DNA from: JAFGED01 sp964551295
GTDB lineage: Bacteria; Chloroflexota; Anaerolineae; B4-G1
DNA: 6,166 bases
NCBI GenBank assembly: GCA_964551295.1
Contig: CAZKDJ010000232.1
Span: 1-6,166 of the forward strand
Direction: 5' to 3'
The notes under the pieces: generated by a model
Seen by the model: the letters and a program-made list of their open reading frames with translations, nothing else
Database searches by the model: none
What the model was told of the DNA's origin: nothing
Translations under genes and position numbers: made by a program
Shown: piece after piece, positions 1-5,608 of the stretch
Numbering within the stretch: the stretch's first letter is position 1
How the letters are laid out: every line of letters begins with the position of its first letter

Positions 1-126
1 GCCGAGATCCCCGATGCGGCCGAAGCGCTCGTCACCAAGGTCATCGAGGACAGTGGCCAGGTGGAGGTGATCGACGATCATCCCAAGATCGCGGAATTCG
101 GCGTGGGGGCGCTGCTGAGATATTAG
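1..126 (+). CDS. C-terminal fragment of a probable bacterial eRF1/Pelota-like protein
   Basis: Frame 1 is open from the window edge to a TAG at 124-126, giving the last 41 residues of a protein whose start lies outside. The visible part contains a segment reading VTKVIEDSGQVEVIDDHP and ends with GVGALLRY. This resembles the end of the third (L7Ae-like) domain of archaeal/eukaryotic release factor and Pelota proteins, where a stretch on variable or overlapping cues is followed by a glycine-rich turn and an A-(I/L)-L-R-(F/Y) end. Bacterial members of this superfamily (baeRF, related to Vms1) are thought to act on stalled ribosomes, and they occur in Chloroflexota and Actinobacteria. The assignment rests only on this short tail, so the catalytic or peptidyl-tRNA-contacting parts cannot be judged. 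An unrelated L30e/L7Ae-like protein is possible. Confidence 0.55.
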   Translation, partial: AEIPDAAEALVTKVIEDSGQVEVIDDHPKIAEFGVGALLRY

Positions 127-214
127 AGGCAGCCGGGGCAGCAAGCGTGAAAGGGGCCGCGACGCGGCGAAAGCTGCACGGCGGCTCCTCTTCTTTGCTA
201 CGAGAGCCTAAATC

Positions 215-1102
215 ATGATGCGTCTAAGTGTGCTCATCACCGCTTTTCGCGAGGCGGCGACGGTTGGCCAGGCCATCGAGGCATTTCTGCCTCAACTGCC
301 TCAGAGCGCCGAACTCTTGGTCGTGTGTCCCGACCCGGAGACGACCGCCGTAGTGGACGAGTACGCCGCTCGCTACCCGGCCGTGCGCCACGTGGCCGAC
401 GCCCAGCGGGGGAAACCGGCCGCCATCAACGTCGGCCTGGAGGCAGCGCGGGGCGACATGGTGGTGCTCAGCGATGGCGACGTGCGCGTGGCGGAGGATG
501 CGCTAGCTCCGCTCCTGGCTCCCTTTGCCGATCCGCAGGTGGGGGCGGTGAGCGGGCGGCCCGTCAGCGCCAATCCGCGCGACACGCTGCTGGGCTATTG
601 GTCGCACCTGCTGGTAGATAGCGCGCACCACATGCGGCTGGTATACGACGCGGCCGGTCGCTTTCTCCTCGGCTCCGGCTATCTCCTCGCCCTGCGCCGC
701 TCGCTGCTCGAGCGCGTGCCCGAGGATGCGCTGGCGGAGGACGCTGCGATCTCCCATCACATCGCCCGCCAGGGCTATCGCATCCGCTACGCCCCTGGGG
801 CGCGCGTCTTTGTCAGGTACCCTACTACCTACCGGGATTGGTTGCGGCAGAAGGTGCGTTCCGCCGGCGGTTACGCCCAGGACTGTGTGCGCAAATCGCC
901 CTATCGTATGCGCTCCGCCTGGCTGGAGATTCTGCACGGGACGCGGCTGGCCCTGAGCTATCCCCGCAATCTGCGCGAGTTCCTGTGGACGCTGCTCCTG
1001 TTTCCCGCGCGGCTGCATCTGTGGCTGCTCGTGTTTGTCAACGTGCGCTTGCTGCGCCGCCCTTTGAGCGAGCTCTGGCAGCGTGTCGAAACGACAAAGT
1101 AA
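215..1102 (+). CDS. Family 2 glycosyltransferase (GT-A fold), inner-membrane associated
   Basis: A 295-residue glycosyltransferase that probably transfers a sugar from a nucleotide-sugar donor to a cell-surface glycan or lipid acceptor at the cytoplasmic face of the membrane. The N-terminus has the GT2 opening SVLITAFREAATVGQAI (residues 5-21). GKPAAINVGL (66-75) is followed by a metal-binding DxD-type motif, DGD, at 87-89. The acceptor-side acidic pair ED (175-176) lies in EDAAISHHIARQGYRIRYAP, and RQKVR (211-215) stands where hyaluronan/cellulose-synthase-like GT2 enzymes have (Q/R)xxRW. A hydrophobic C-terminal stretch (about 253-279) suggests one membrane segment or a re-entrant anchor. 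Two ATGs stand in tandem at 215 and 218. The first is chosen because a weak GAGAG lies 8 nt upstream of it (202-206). Substrate cannot be inferred: the neighbours are not sugar-pathway genes. Confidence 0.85.
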   Translation: MMRLSVLITAFREAATVGQAIEAFLPQLPQSAELLVVCPDPETTAVVDEYAARYPAVRHVADAQRGKPAAINVGLEAARGDMVVLSDGDVRVAEDALAPLLAPFADPQVGAVSGRPVSANPRDTLLGYWSHLLVDSAHHMRLVYDAAGRFLLGSGYLLALRRSLLERVPEDALAEDAAISHHIARQGYRIRYAPGARVFVRYPTTYRDWLRQKVRSAGGYAQDCVRKSPYRMRSAWLEILHGTRLALSYPRNLREFLWTLLLFPARLHLWLLVFVNVRLLRRPLSELWQRVETTK

Positions 1103-1106
1103 ATTC

Positions 1107-1135
1107 TTGACGAATTGTGGGCCTGAGCATAGAAT
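1107..1135 (+). promoter_or_regulatory. Sigma-70-type promoter of the lipoprotein gene
   Basis: TTGACG (1107-1112) and TAGAAT (1130-1135) are separated by exactly 17 bp, each one base from consensus. The -35 begins 4 bases after the glycosyltransferase stop codon. Transcription would start near 1142, leaving a leader of about 30 nt with the Shine-Dalgarno AAAGGAGG (1159-1166). This indicates that the lipoprotein is transcribed on its own rather than only with the gene upstream. Confidence 0.75.
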
Positions 1136-1171
1136 TGTATTATAGCGCGTAACCATACAAAGGAGGTAGTC

Positions 1172-1648
1172 ATGAACAGTCTGAAAATCCCGTTGGCCCT
1201 TTCCGTTATAGTCATTGCCCTCATCGCCGCCTGCTGTTGCAGCGGCCTCGGCGGGCTGCTGGGCGGCGTCGAGTTCACCACTGGCGACTTTGCCGACGTG
1301 CCCAGCTACCCCGGCTCGACGCAGACCACCGACTCTGTCTCCGGCATGGAAGCGATGATGGCCGTCTTCAATCTCATACCCGGAGAGGCCAAGTGGAAGC
1401 ACTATACGACGACCGACTCGGAGGACGACATCCTGGACTGGTATGCAGAGGAGCTGCCGTCTCAAGGGTGGGAGGAAGCCTCGTCAGAGGATATGGAGAT
1501 TAGCTACGAGAACGGCGCGTTCTATGCCAAAACAGTTGGGGATACTGACGTGATGCTATTCTTCCTCGTTCTTCCCGACCCGGACGACTCTGACCTCAAC
1601 CACATCCTCGTTGGGCGCATCGAACTGGATATACAGACAGAAGACTAG
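1172..1648 (+). CDS. Small acidic secreted lipoprotein of unknown function
   Basis: A 158-residue protein with a signal sequence: a short start (MNSLK), a hydrophobic core at residues 6-20, and a lipobox-like I18-A19-A20-C21. Cys21 would be lipid-modified and exported, anchoring the protein on the outer face of the membrane. It is followed at once by two more cysteines (C22, C23), which is unusual. The mature part is acidic and starts with a glycine-rich linker (GLGGLLGG). It then has VPSYPGSTQ, a YTTTDSEDDILDWYAEELPSQGW segment and a beta-rich end (DVMLFFLVLPDP, HILVGRIELD). I recall the pattern 'YPG(A/S)T ... Y.T..s.ddvldWY...LP.qGW' from uncharacterised secreted proteins of Chloroflexota, but no function is established. 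The start is firm: AAAGGAGG sits 5 nt before the ATG, below a good promoter. Confidence 0.75.
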   Translation: MNSLKIPLALSVIVIALIAACCCSGLGGLLGGVEFTTGDFADVPSYPGSTQTTDSVSGMEAMMAVFNLIPGEAKWKHYTTTDSEDDILDWYAEELPSQGWEEASSEDMEISYENGAFYAKTVGDTDVMLFFLVLPDPDDSDLNHILVGRIELDIQTED

Positions 1649-1664
1649 TTCGAAACGCCACTTG

Positions 1665-1760
1665 CCCTTGCGAAGGTTTGAAGCCAATTCTCTGGCCACG
1701 GTGGTTTGGTTCGGCGAAACTTCGTTCTGTTACAAGGGCGGCTCGCAACCTTCGCAAGGG
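1665..1760 (+). repeat. Inverted repeat with 14-bp perfect arms (MITE- or REP-like candidate)
   Basis: CCCTTGCGAAGGTT (1665-1678) is exactly reverse-complementary to AACCTTCGCAAGGG (1747-1760). Further inside, GCC (1683-1685) matches GGC (1740-1742). The 68-bp centre is non-coding and itself contains small dyads (CCAC-G-GTGG; TTCG-G-CGAA at 1710-1718). The three bases TTG flank both ends and might be a target duplication, but three bases can match by chance. It lies between convergent genes and could also work as a transcript-end structure. Confidence 0.5.
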
Positions 1761-1781
1761 TTGACGGACGAGAAGATAAAG

Positions 1782-1821
1782 CGTGAAGCGTGAGCCCTCA
1801 AATCACGTTTCACGCTTCACG
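1782..1821. terminator. 12-bp perfect hairpin between convergent genes, possible bidirectional terminator
   Basis: CGTGAAGCGTGA (1782-1793) pairs perfectly with TCACGCTTCACG (1810-1821) around a 16-nt loop. GATA (1775-1778) and TATC (1822-1825) can extend the stem across a 3-nt bulge. It separates the lipoprotein gene (ends 1648, plus strand) from the L,D-transpeptidase gene (ends 1848, minus strand). No real T-run follows on the plus strand. On the minus strand the sequence after the stem is only moderately T-rich (CTTTATCTTCT), so a terminator role is better supported for the minus-strand gene and is not certain. Confidence 0.45.
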
Positions 1822-1830
1822 TATCACGGG
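1803..1830 (+). repeat. Four tandem TCACGNN heptamers
   Basis: TCACGTT, TCACGCT, TCACGTA and TCACGGG follow one another without gaps from 1803 to 1830. A further TCACG begins at 1833 after a 2-bp interruption. Two more units run in the opposite orientation inside the left arm of the hairpin (GCGTGAAGCGTGA, 1781-1793). The 7-bp period is seen directly. What it does is unknown: intergenic repeat, protein-binding array and expanded terminator stem are all possible. Confidence 0.65.
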
Positions 1831-1847
1831 CGTCACGTGCGGCCGTA

Positions 1848-2828
1848 TCAGTAGTGGATATTGACCAGCGTGCCTACCGAGGCCCAATTGTAGAGCCACT
1901 GTGCCTCGGGTGTGGGCAAGTTGACACAGCCGTGGCTCATCGGATGGCCAAAGTTCGAGTGCCAGTAGGTGCCGTGGATGCCGTATCCCCTGTAAAAGTA
2001 CATCGTGTAGGGCACGTTGGTTAGGTAGTAGCCGGGGCCGGACATGGTGGTCGAGGCGTACTTGACATAGACGCGGAACTGGCCCGTGGGGGTGGGTGTG
2101 CGCGGCAGGCCGGTCGAAACGAGCGTGCTGCGCACCGCTGTACTGCCCTGATAAGCGGTCAGCCGCTGCGCGCTGAGATCAATGTCGATCCAGCGCCCGC
2201 TGGTCGGGGCGGATGGCGGGGAACTCGGAGATGGTGTGACGGGGCTTCCGCCTCCCGGGATGCGCAGTACCTGTCCCACGTAGATCAGCGACGGGTTGCT
2301 GATGGAGTTGAAATGCGCCAGCGACCACGCTGAGACGCCGTGCCGCAGGGCGATGGCCGTCAGCGTGTCGCCGCGCCGCACCACGTACGTGCTCCCCGAC
2401 GCGGACGGCGTGGATGGCGGCGCGCTCGAGGAACCCGGAATCACCAGCCGCTGTCCCACGTAGATGCGCCCGGTGTTGACGATACCGTTGGCCGCGGCTA
2501 GCGCCTGATAGGTCGTGCCGTAGCGCAGGGCGATGCGGAACAGATTCTCCCCGCGCTGCACGATGTGCACGCCCCCTGAAGACGCGGGTGGCGAGGATGG
2601 GCTGCCGCTGCTCGAAATGATCAGCCGCTGCCCGACGTAGATGTGCCTGGTGTTGGTCAGGCCATTGGCCCGCGCTATCGCGTCGATCGTCACCCCGTAG
2701 CGCAGCGCGATACGGAACAGGTTCTCCCCCGGCTGCACCACGTGAATCGTGGTCTCGGCCGCCAAGACCGGCGTTGCCAGCACCAAGGCCAGCACGATCA
2801 CCGTGCAGAGTACGAGTATCTTTTTCAT
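1848..2828 (-). CDS. Secreted L,D-transpeptidase (YkuD domain) with three LysM modules
   Basis: A 326-residue exported cell-wall enzyme. Order of parts: signal peptide (1-23, MKK start, hydrophobic core, cleavage likely after PVLA); LysM 1 (about 28-71), LysM 2 (87-130) and LysM 3 (147-190), joined by Ser/Pro/Gly linkers; then a YkuD catalytic domain (about 213-326). LysM modules bind peptidoglycan glycan strands. YkuD enzymes use a cysteine to form 3-3 cross-links or attach proteins to meso-diaminopimelate stems. The active-site signature is complete: H285-G, then S298-H-G-C301-V-N303, with C301 as nucleophile. LysM 1 and 2 share ENLFRIALRYG and IYVGQRL exactly, which points to a recent module duplication. 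The ATG at 2826-2828 is chosen over a TTG 15 bases upstream because GGGAGG lies 6 nt before the ATG, whereas the TTG would overlap that site. The gene diverges from the tetR-family gene. Confidence 0.93.
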   Translation of the reverse strand: MKKILVLCTVIVLALVLATPVLAAETTIHVVQPGENLFRIALRYGVTIDAIARANGLTNTRHIYVGQRLIISSSGSPSSPPASSGGVHIVQRGENLFRIALRYGTTYQALAAANGIVNTGRIYVGQRLVIPGSSSAPPSTPSASGSTYVVRRGDTLTAIALRHGVSAWSLAHFNSISNPSLIYVGQVLRIPGGGSPVTPSPSSPPSAPTSGRWIDIDLSAQRLTAYQGSTAVRSTLVSTGLPRTPTPTGQFRVYVKYASTTMSGPGYYLTNVPYTMYFYRGYGIHGTYWHSNFGHPMSHGCVNLPTPEAQWLYNWASVGTLVNIHY

Positions 2829-2834
2829 GGCCCA

Positions 2835-2840
2835 CCTCCC
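2835..2840 (-). promoter_or_regulatory. Ribosome binding site that fixes the transpeptidase start
   Basis: On the minus strand GGGAGG (2840-2835) stands 6 nt before the ATG at 2828. The alternative upstream TTG start (2843) would sit directly against this site and has no binding site of its own. It would also add MGRWA in front of a normal signal peptide. Confidence 0.8.
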
Positions 2841-2941
2841 CAATCTCGTCGTCTCGAAATCTATTGCTCAATCGCTTCCATATTATGCCACAATTGCTCC
2901 ATTTCTCCCATTACGGCACGGTTACGGTTGGGTGACATATT

Positions 2942-3035
2942 CTATAGACCTTCAGGTAATGTTTTTGACAAAACGGCCCGCCAGCAGGCGTGAAAAGCGA
3001 CTCAAGTGTCAAAAACCTTATCTGAACACCTATAG
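2942..3035. repeat. 94-bp intergenic inverted repeat with 29-bp imperfect arms
   Basis: The left arm (2942-2970, starting CTATAG and ending GTTTTTGACA) matches the reverse complement of the right arm (3007-3035) at 24 of 29 positions. The innermost 10 bases (GTTTTTGACA / TGTCAAAAAC) and the outermost 6 (CTATAG) are identical. The centre (2971-3006) is 36 bp. It lies in the divergent gap between the transpeptidase and tetR genes. Possible readings: a miniature inverted-repeat element or remnant, a pair of regulator sites, or mirrored promoter parts, since each arm has a TGTCA-like box and a TATAG(A/T) box 19 bp apart reading outward. No convincing target-site duplication is seen beyond the palindromic CTATAG. 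Confidence 0.6.
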
Positions 3036-3049
3036 TACCAAAGTCATCC

Positions 3050-3078
3050 TTGACCGGACAGTGGAAACGTGATAGAAT
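3050..3078 (+). promoter_or_regulatory. Sigma-70-type promoter of the tetR-family gene
   Basis: TTGACC (3050-3055) and TAGAAT (3073-3078) are 17 bp apart, giving an expected start of transcription near 3085. The layout matches the lipoprotein promoter in this window, with the same -10 hexamer and spacing. The operator palindrome immediately follows the -10. Confidence 0.8.
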
Positions 3079-3081
3079 GAA

Positions 3082-3095
3082 ACCGACCGGTCGGT
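3082..3095. promoter_or_regulatory. 14-bp perfect palindrome, probable TetR operator
   Basis: ACCGACCGGTCGGT reads the same on both strands. It starts 3 bases after the -10 box, so a bound dimer would cover the transcription start and block RNA polymerase. Many TetR-family regulators bind palindromes of this size in their own promoter, and ACCGACCGGTCGGT-like sites are common among them. Autoregulation, and control of the downstream oxidoreductase in the same transcript, is the inferred role. Confidence 0.75.
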
Positions 3096-3102
3096 ATGTT
3101 TT

Positions 3103-3107
3103 GGAGG
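3103..3107 (+). promoter_or_regulatory. Ribosome binding site that fixes the tetR-family start
   Basis: GGAGG lies 5 nt before the ATG at 3113. A longer reading frame from a TTG at 3050 would begin inside the -35 box and translate the promoter and operator, so it is not a credible start. Confidence 0.8.
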
Positions 3108-3112
3108 CGGAC

Positions 3113-3730
3113 ATGGCTCGACAACAACGCGCGCAGGAAACTCGCGCCCGCATCCTGGAGGCGGGCGCGGCATGCTTTGCCCGGAACGGCTACGACGCCA
3201 CCGGCGTGGCCGAGATCTGCCGGCGCGCGGACGTGACCAAGGGCGGCTTTTACCACCACTTTTCCAGCAAGCGGGCGCTCTTCCTGGCGCTCTTCGAGCA
3301 GTGGCTGACCATCCTGGACGGCCAACTGGCGGCCTTCCGCGCCGAAGCCGAAAACGTCCCGGACGGGCTCCGGGAGATGGCTGGGATGATCGGGCAGGTG
3401 TTTGAGGTCGCCAGCGGGCAATTGCCGATGTTCCTCGATTTTTGGAGCAAGGCGGCGCACGACGCCGATGGCTGGGAGGAGATCATCGCTCCCTACCGGC
3501 GCTACCAGGCCTTTTTCTCACAGATGATCCAGGAGGGCATCGACGAGGGCACCCTGCGCGCCGTCGATCCCGAGACGGCGGCGCAGGCGCTGGTCTCGCT
3601 GGCCGTCGGGCTGCTCCAGCAGGGGACGCTCGACCCCGACGGCGCCGACTGGGCCCAGGTGGCGAAACAGAGCATCGATATTTACTTGAAGGGTATAGCG
3701 AAACAAAATCTCAAAAAACCCGGCTTCTAA
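3113..3730 (+). CDS. TetR/AcrR-family transcriptional regulator
   Basis: A 205-residue regulator of typical family length. The N-terminal DNA-binding part runs about residues 8-57: TRARILEAGAACFARNGYDATGV, then the helix-turn-helix (about 30-49, AEICRRADVTKGGFYHHF) and SSKRALF, all standard TetR signatures. The remainder is the ligand-binding and dimer domain, with WLTILDGQLAAF, FLDFWSKAAHD and PETAAQALVSLAVGLLQQG. The inducer cannot be told from sequence. The ATG at 3113 is chosen for its GGAGG and its place after the promoter and operator; extending upstream to 3050 adds 21 unfamily-like residues. The last residues (KKPGF) and stop codon are encoded by the left arm of an inverted repeat (3715-3726), so the C-terminal tail may have been supplied by that element. 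It probably represses itself and the oxidoreductase gene 87 bp downstream. Confidence 0.93.
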   Translation: MARQQRAQETRARILEAGAACFARNGYDATGVAEICRRADVTKGGFYHHFSSKRALFLALFEQWLTILDGQLAAFRAEAENVPDGLREMAGMIGQVFEVASGQLPMFLDFWSKAAHDADGWEEIIAPYRRYQAFFSQMIQEGIDEGTLRAVDPETAAQALVSLAVGLLQQGTLDPDGADWAQVAKQSIDIYLKGIAKQNLKKPGF

Positions 3731-3794
3731 GTTCTCGGGACAAGATGGCTTCGTTAGGGCATCGGCCTTGTCGATACAGTAAAAGCCGGGTTTT
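3715..3794 (+). terminator. Long inverted repeat overlapping the tetR stop codon, possible terminator or attenuator
   Basis: AAAACCCGGCTT (3715-3726) pairs perfectly with AAGCCGGGTTTT (3783-3794). A nested stem, GACAAG (3739-3744) with CTTGTC (3767-3772), lies inside the 56-nt loop. The right arm ends in TTTT, as in a Rho-independent terminator, but the T-run is part of the stem and short, and the loop is long. The following gene's GGAGG (3807-3811) is not paired. It could lower, without abolishing, read-through from tetR into the oxidoreductase gene, or be an intergenic repeat. No separate good promoter for the next gene is visible here. Confidence 0.5.
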
Positions 3795-3817
3795 CGCTAA
3801 CACTACGGAGGTACAGT

Positions 3818-5608
3818 GTGAACGTATTACTGACCGGCGCGTTCGGAAATGTCGGAACCAGCGCCATAGAGGAACTGCTCAAGCAGGGTCATCGTGTGCG
3901 GTGCTTTGATCTCGAGACGAGGACCAACGCGAAGAAGGCCCGCAAGTACGGCGATCGGATCGAGGTGGTGTGGGGCGACCTGCGCAACCCCGGGGACGTC
4001 GCCGCGGCGGTGCGCGGCCAGGATGTGGTGGTGCACCTGGCGTTTATCATCCCCAAGCTCTCGGCTACCGGTGTCGAGTCGGAGGACCGCCCCGATTGGG
4101 CGCGGGAGATCAACGTGGGCGGCACCCGCAACGTCATCGCGGCGATGGAGGCCCTCCCCCACCCGCCGCGCCTCATCTTTTCCTCGTCTTACCACGTCTA
4201 CGAGCAGACGCACGACCAGCCGCCGCCCAGGACGGTGTGCGATCCCGTCGATCCCATCGAGCACTATGCCTGCCACAAGGTCGCGTGCGAGCGGATGGTC
4301 CGAGACTCGAGGCTGGAGTGGGCCATCCTGCGCTTTGCCGCCGTGCTGCCGCTTTCGCTGCGGCTCGATCCGGGGATGTACGACGTGCCCCCCGACAACC
4401 GCATGGAGTACGTGCACACGCGCGATGTGGGGCTGGCGATCGCCAACGCGGTGAGCAGCGACGAGATATGGGGCCGGCTGTGGCTGATCGGCGGCGGACC
4501 GCGCTGCCAGTACACCTATCGCGAGATCCTGCAAAAGATACTGGGCGGCATGGGCATAGGCATGCTGCCGGAGGAGGCGTTTAGCACCGTTCCCTTCCCC
4601 ACCAACTGGATCGATACCGCCGAGAGCCAGCGTGTGCTGCAATACCAGCAGCGGGATTTGGACAACTATGTCCGGGAGCTGGTCGGCCTGATGAGTGTCA
4701 AGCGGCACCTGATCCGCCTGTTCCGCCCCATCGGGCGCTATTTTTTACTGCGTCGGTCGCCATACCTGCGGGCGCGCAGGAACCCCGACTGGCAGGGCAG
4801 GGTGGCCGTCGTCACCGGGGCGTCCAGCGGCATCGGCGCGGCCATCGCCAAAAAGCTCTCGCGAGAGGGCCTGCGGGTCGTGCTGGTGGCGCGCAGCCGG
4901 GAGCGGCTGGAGCACGTGGCCAAGCAACTGCGCGCCCTCGGCGGCGAGGCGCTGGTCGTCACTGCCGATCTGACGCAGGAAGAGGAGCGGCTGCAGGTGT
5001 TCGAGCAGGTGCGCGCTGCCTACGGGTCGGTGGATGTATTGGTCAACAACGCCGGCTTTGGTTGGTACGGTTTTGGATCGGAGATGCCGTGGCCGCTGGC
5101 TTGGCAGATGCTGCAGGTCAACGTCGCTGCCGTCGTCCGTCTGACGCTGCTCTTTGTGCAGGATATGAAGGCGCGCGGCAAGGGCCACATCGTCAACGTG
5201 GGCTCCATCGTCAGCAGCCTGCCGGCCCAGGGGATCGCCTTGTACAGCGCGACCAAGTCCTTTGTCGAATCCTTCACCACCTCCCTCTACCGCGAACTGC
5301 GCGACACGGGCGTGCGCATCAGCCTGGTCAAGCCGGGGGCGGTGGCGACCGAGTTCTTCAAAAAGGCCTCGGCCCAGGTGGCCGCACTGCGTATGCCTGG
5401 CGGGGAGGTGAACATCAAGCCCGAGACGGTGGCCGAGCGGGTGTGGAAATTGCTCAAGCGACCCGCACGGGTGGGCCTACGTGCCGCGCTTGCTCAGCCT
5501 GGTAGCCTGGGTCGAGCCGGCCTTGGGTTGGCTGATCGATCAACTCGGGCCGCTGCTTTTGCGGCGGCAGAGAAAATTGGCGCCGGTGCGAGTGAACGCA
5601 GACCCTAA
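3818..5608 (+). CDS. Two-domain NAD(P)-dependent oxidoreductase: extended SDR fused to classical SDR (3' end probably frameshifted)
   Basis: The frame as read gives 596 residues from a GTG start with GGAGG 6 nt upstream (3807-3811). Domain 1 (about 1-290) is an extended SDR of the NAD-dependent epimerase/dehydratase type: nucleotide-binding TGAFGNVG (6-13), GDL (53-55), Ser122-124, catalytic-type Y150-x3-K154, and YVHTRDVG (198-205). Domain 2 (about 326-550) is a classical SDR: TGASSGIG (333-340), NNAG (410-413), Ser463, catalytic Y476-x3-K480 and PG (506-507). Both catalytic sets look intact. The linker (about 293-322) is strongly basic with hydrophobic patches and may contact membrane. Substrate is unknown; a lipid, sterol-like or polyketide-like carbonyl is only a guess. 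The residues after about 552 look out of frame: removing one G at 5473-5475 gives AYVPRLLSLVAWVEPALGW and on to a stop at 5622-5624, making 601 residues. It is probably in the tetR transcript. Confidence 0.88.
   Translation: MNVLLTGAFGNVGTSAIEELLKQGHRVRCFDLETRTNAKKARKYGDRIEVVWGDLRNPGDVAAAVRGQDVVVHLAFIIPKLSATGVESEDRPDWAREINVGGTRNVIAAMEALPHPPRLIFSSSYHVYEQTHDQPPPRTVCDPVDPIEHYACHKVACERMVRDSRLEWAILRFAAVLPLSLRLDPGMYDVPPDNRMEYVHTRDVGLAIANAVSSDEIWGRLWLIGGGPRCQYTYREILQKILGGMGIGMLPEEAFSTVPFPTNWIDTAESQRVLQYQQRDLDNYVRELVGLMSVKRHLIRLFRPIGRYFLLRRSPYLRARRNPDWQGRVAVVTGASSGIGAAIAKKLSREGLRVVLVARSRERLEHVAKQLRALGGEALVVTADLTQEEERLQVFEQVRAAYGSVDVLVNNAGFGWYGFGSEMPWPLAWQMLQVNVAAVVRLTLLFVQDMKARGKGHIVNVGSIVSSLPAQGIALYSATKSFVESFTTSLYRELRDTGVRISLVKPGAVATEFFKKASAQVAALRMPGGEVNIKPETVAERVWKLLKRPARVGLRAALAQPGSLGRAGLGLADRSTRAAAFAAAEKIGAGASERRP

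Noticed and set aside
127..214. Hairpin GCCGC-GAC-GCGGC (156-168) as a terminator for the first gene, or a promoter for the glycosyltransferase
   Set aside because: The stem is only 5 bp with no T-run directly after it, and no paired -35/-10 could be recognised; such short GC dyads are expected in this composition.
503..1465. Long minus-strand reading frame (320 codons) opposite the glycosyltransferase and lipoprotein genes
   Set aside because: It runs antisense across two supported genes and the promoter between them, has no family motif, and is a typical result of GC-rich codon bias.
1611..1793. Possible 60-residue protein spanning the 96-bp inverted repeat
   Set aside because: It begins inside the lipoprotein gene without a binding site and simply reads through the repeat; no independent sign of coding.
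2829..2843. Upstream TTG start for the L,D-transpeptidase
   Set aside because: The TTG abuts the GGGAGG binding site used by the ATG at 2828, and the extra residues would precede a standard signal peptide.
2880..2911. Promoter for the transpeptidase on the minus strand (CATAAT at 2887-2882)
   Set aside because: The -10-like box is acceptable but no -35 better than TGGGAG is found at usual spacing, so the promoter is left unassigned.
2965..2993. Consensus TTGACA at 2965-2970 as a plus-strand promoter
   Set aside because: No -10-like hexamer lies 16-18 bp downstream; the hexamer is explained by the inverted-repeat arm.
3050..3112. N-terminal extension of the TetR-family protein from a TTG at 3050
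   Set aside because: It starts within the -35 box and would translate the -10 and operator; the ATG at 3113 has a good GGAGG and gives a normal family N-terminus.
3827..4708. Long minus-strand reading frame opposite the oxidoreductase
   Set aside because: Its His/Arg/Asp-rich composition with no domain is the mirror of a GC-rich gene; the plus strand has complete SDR motifs.
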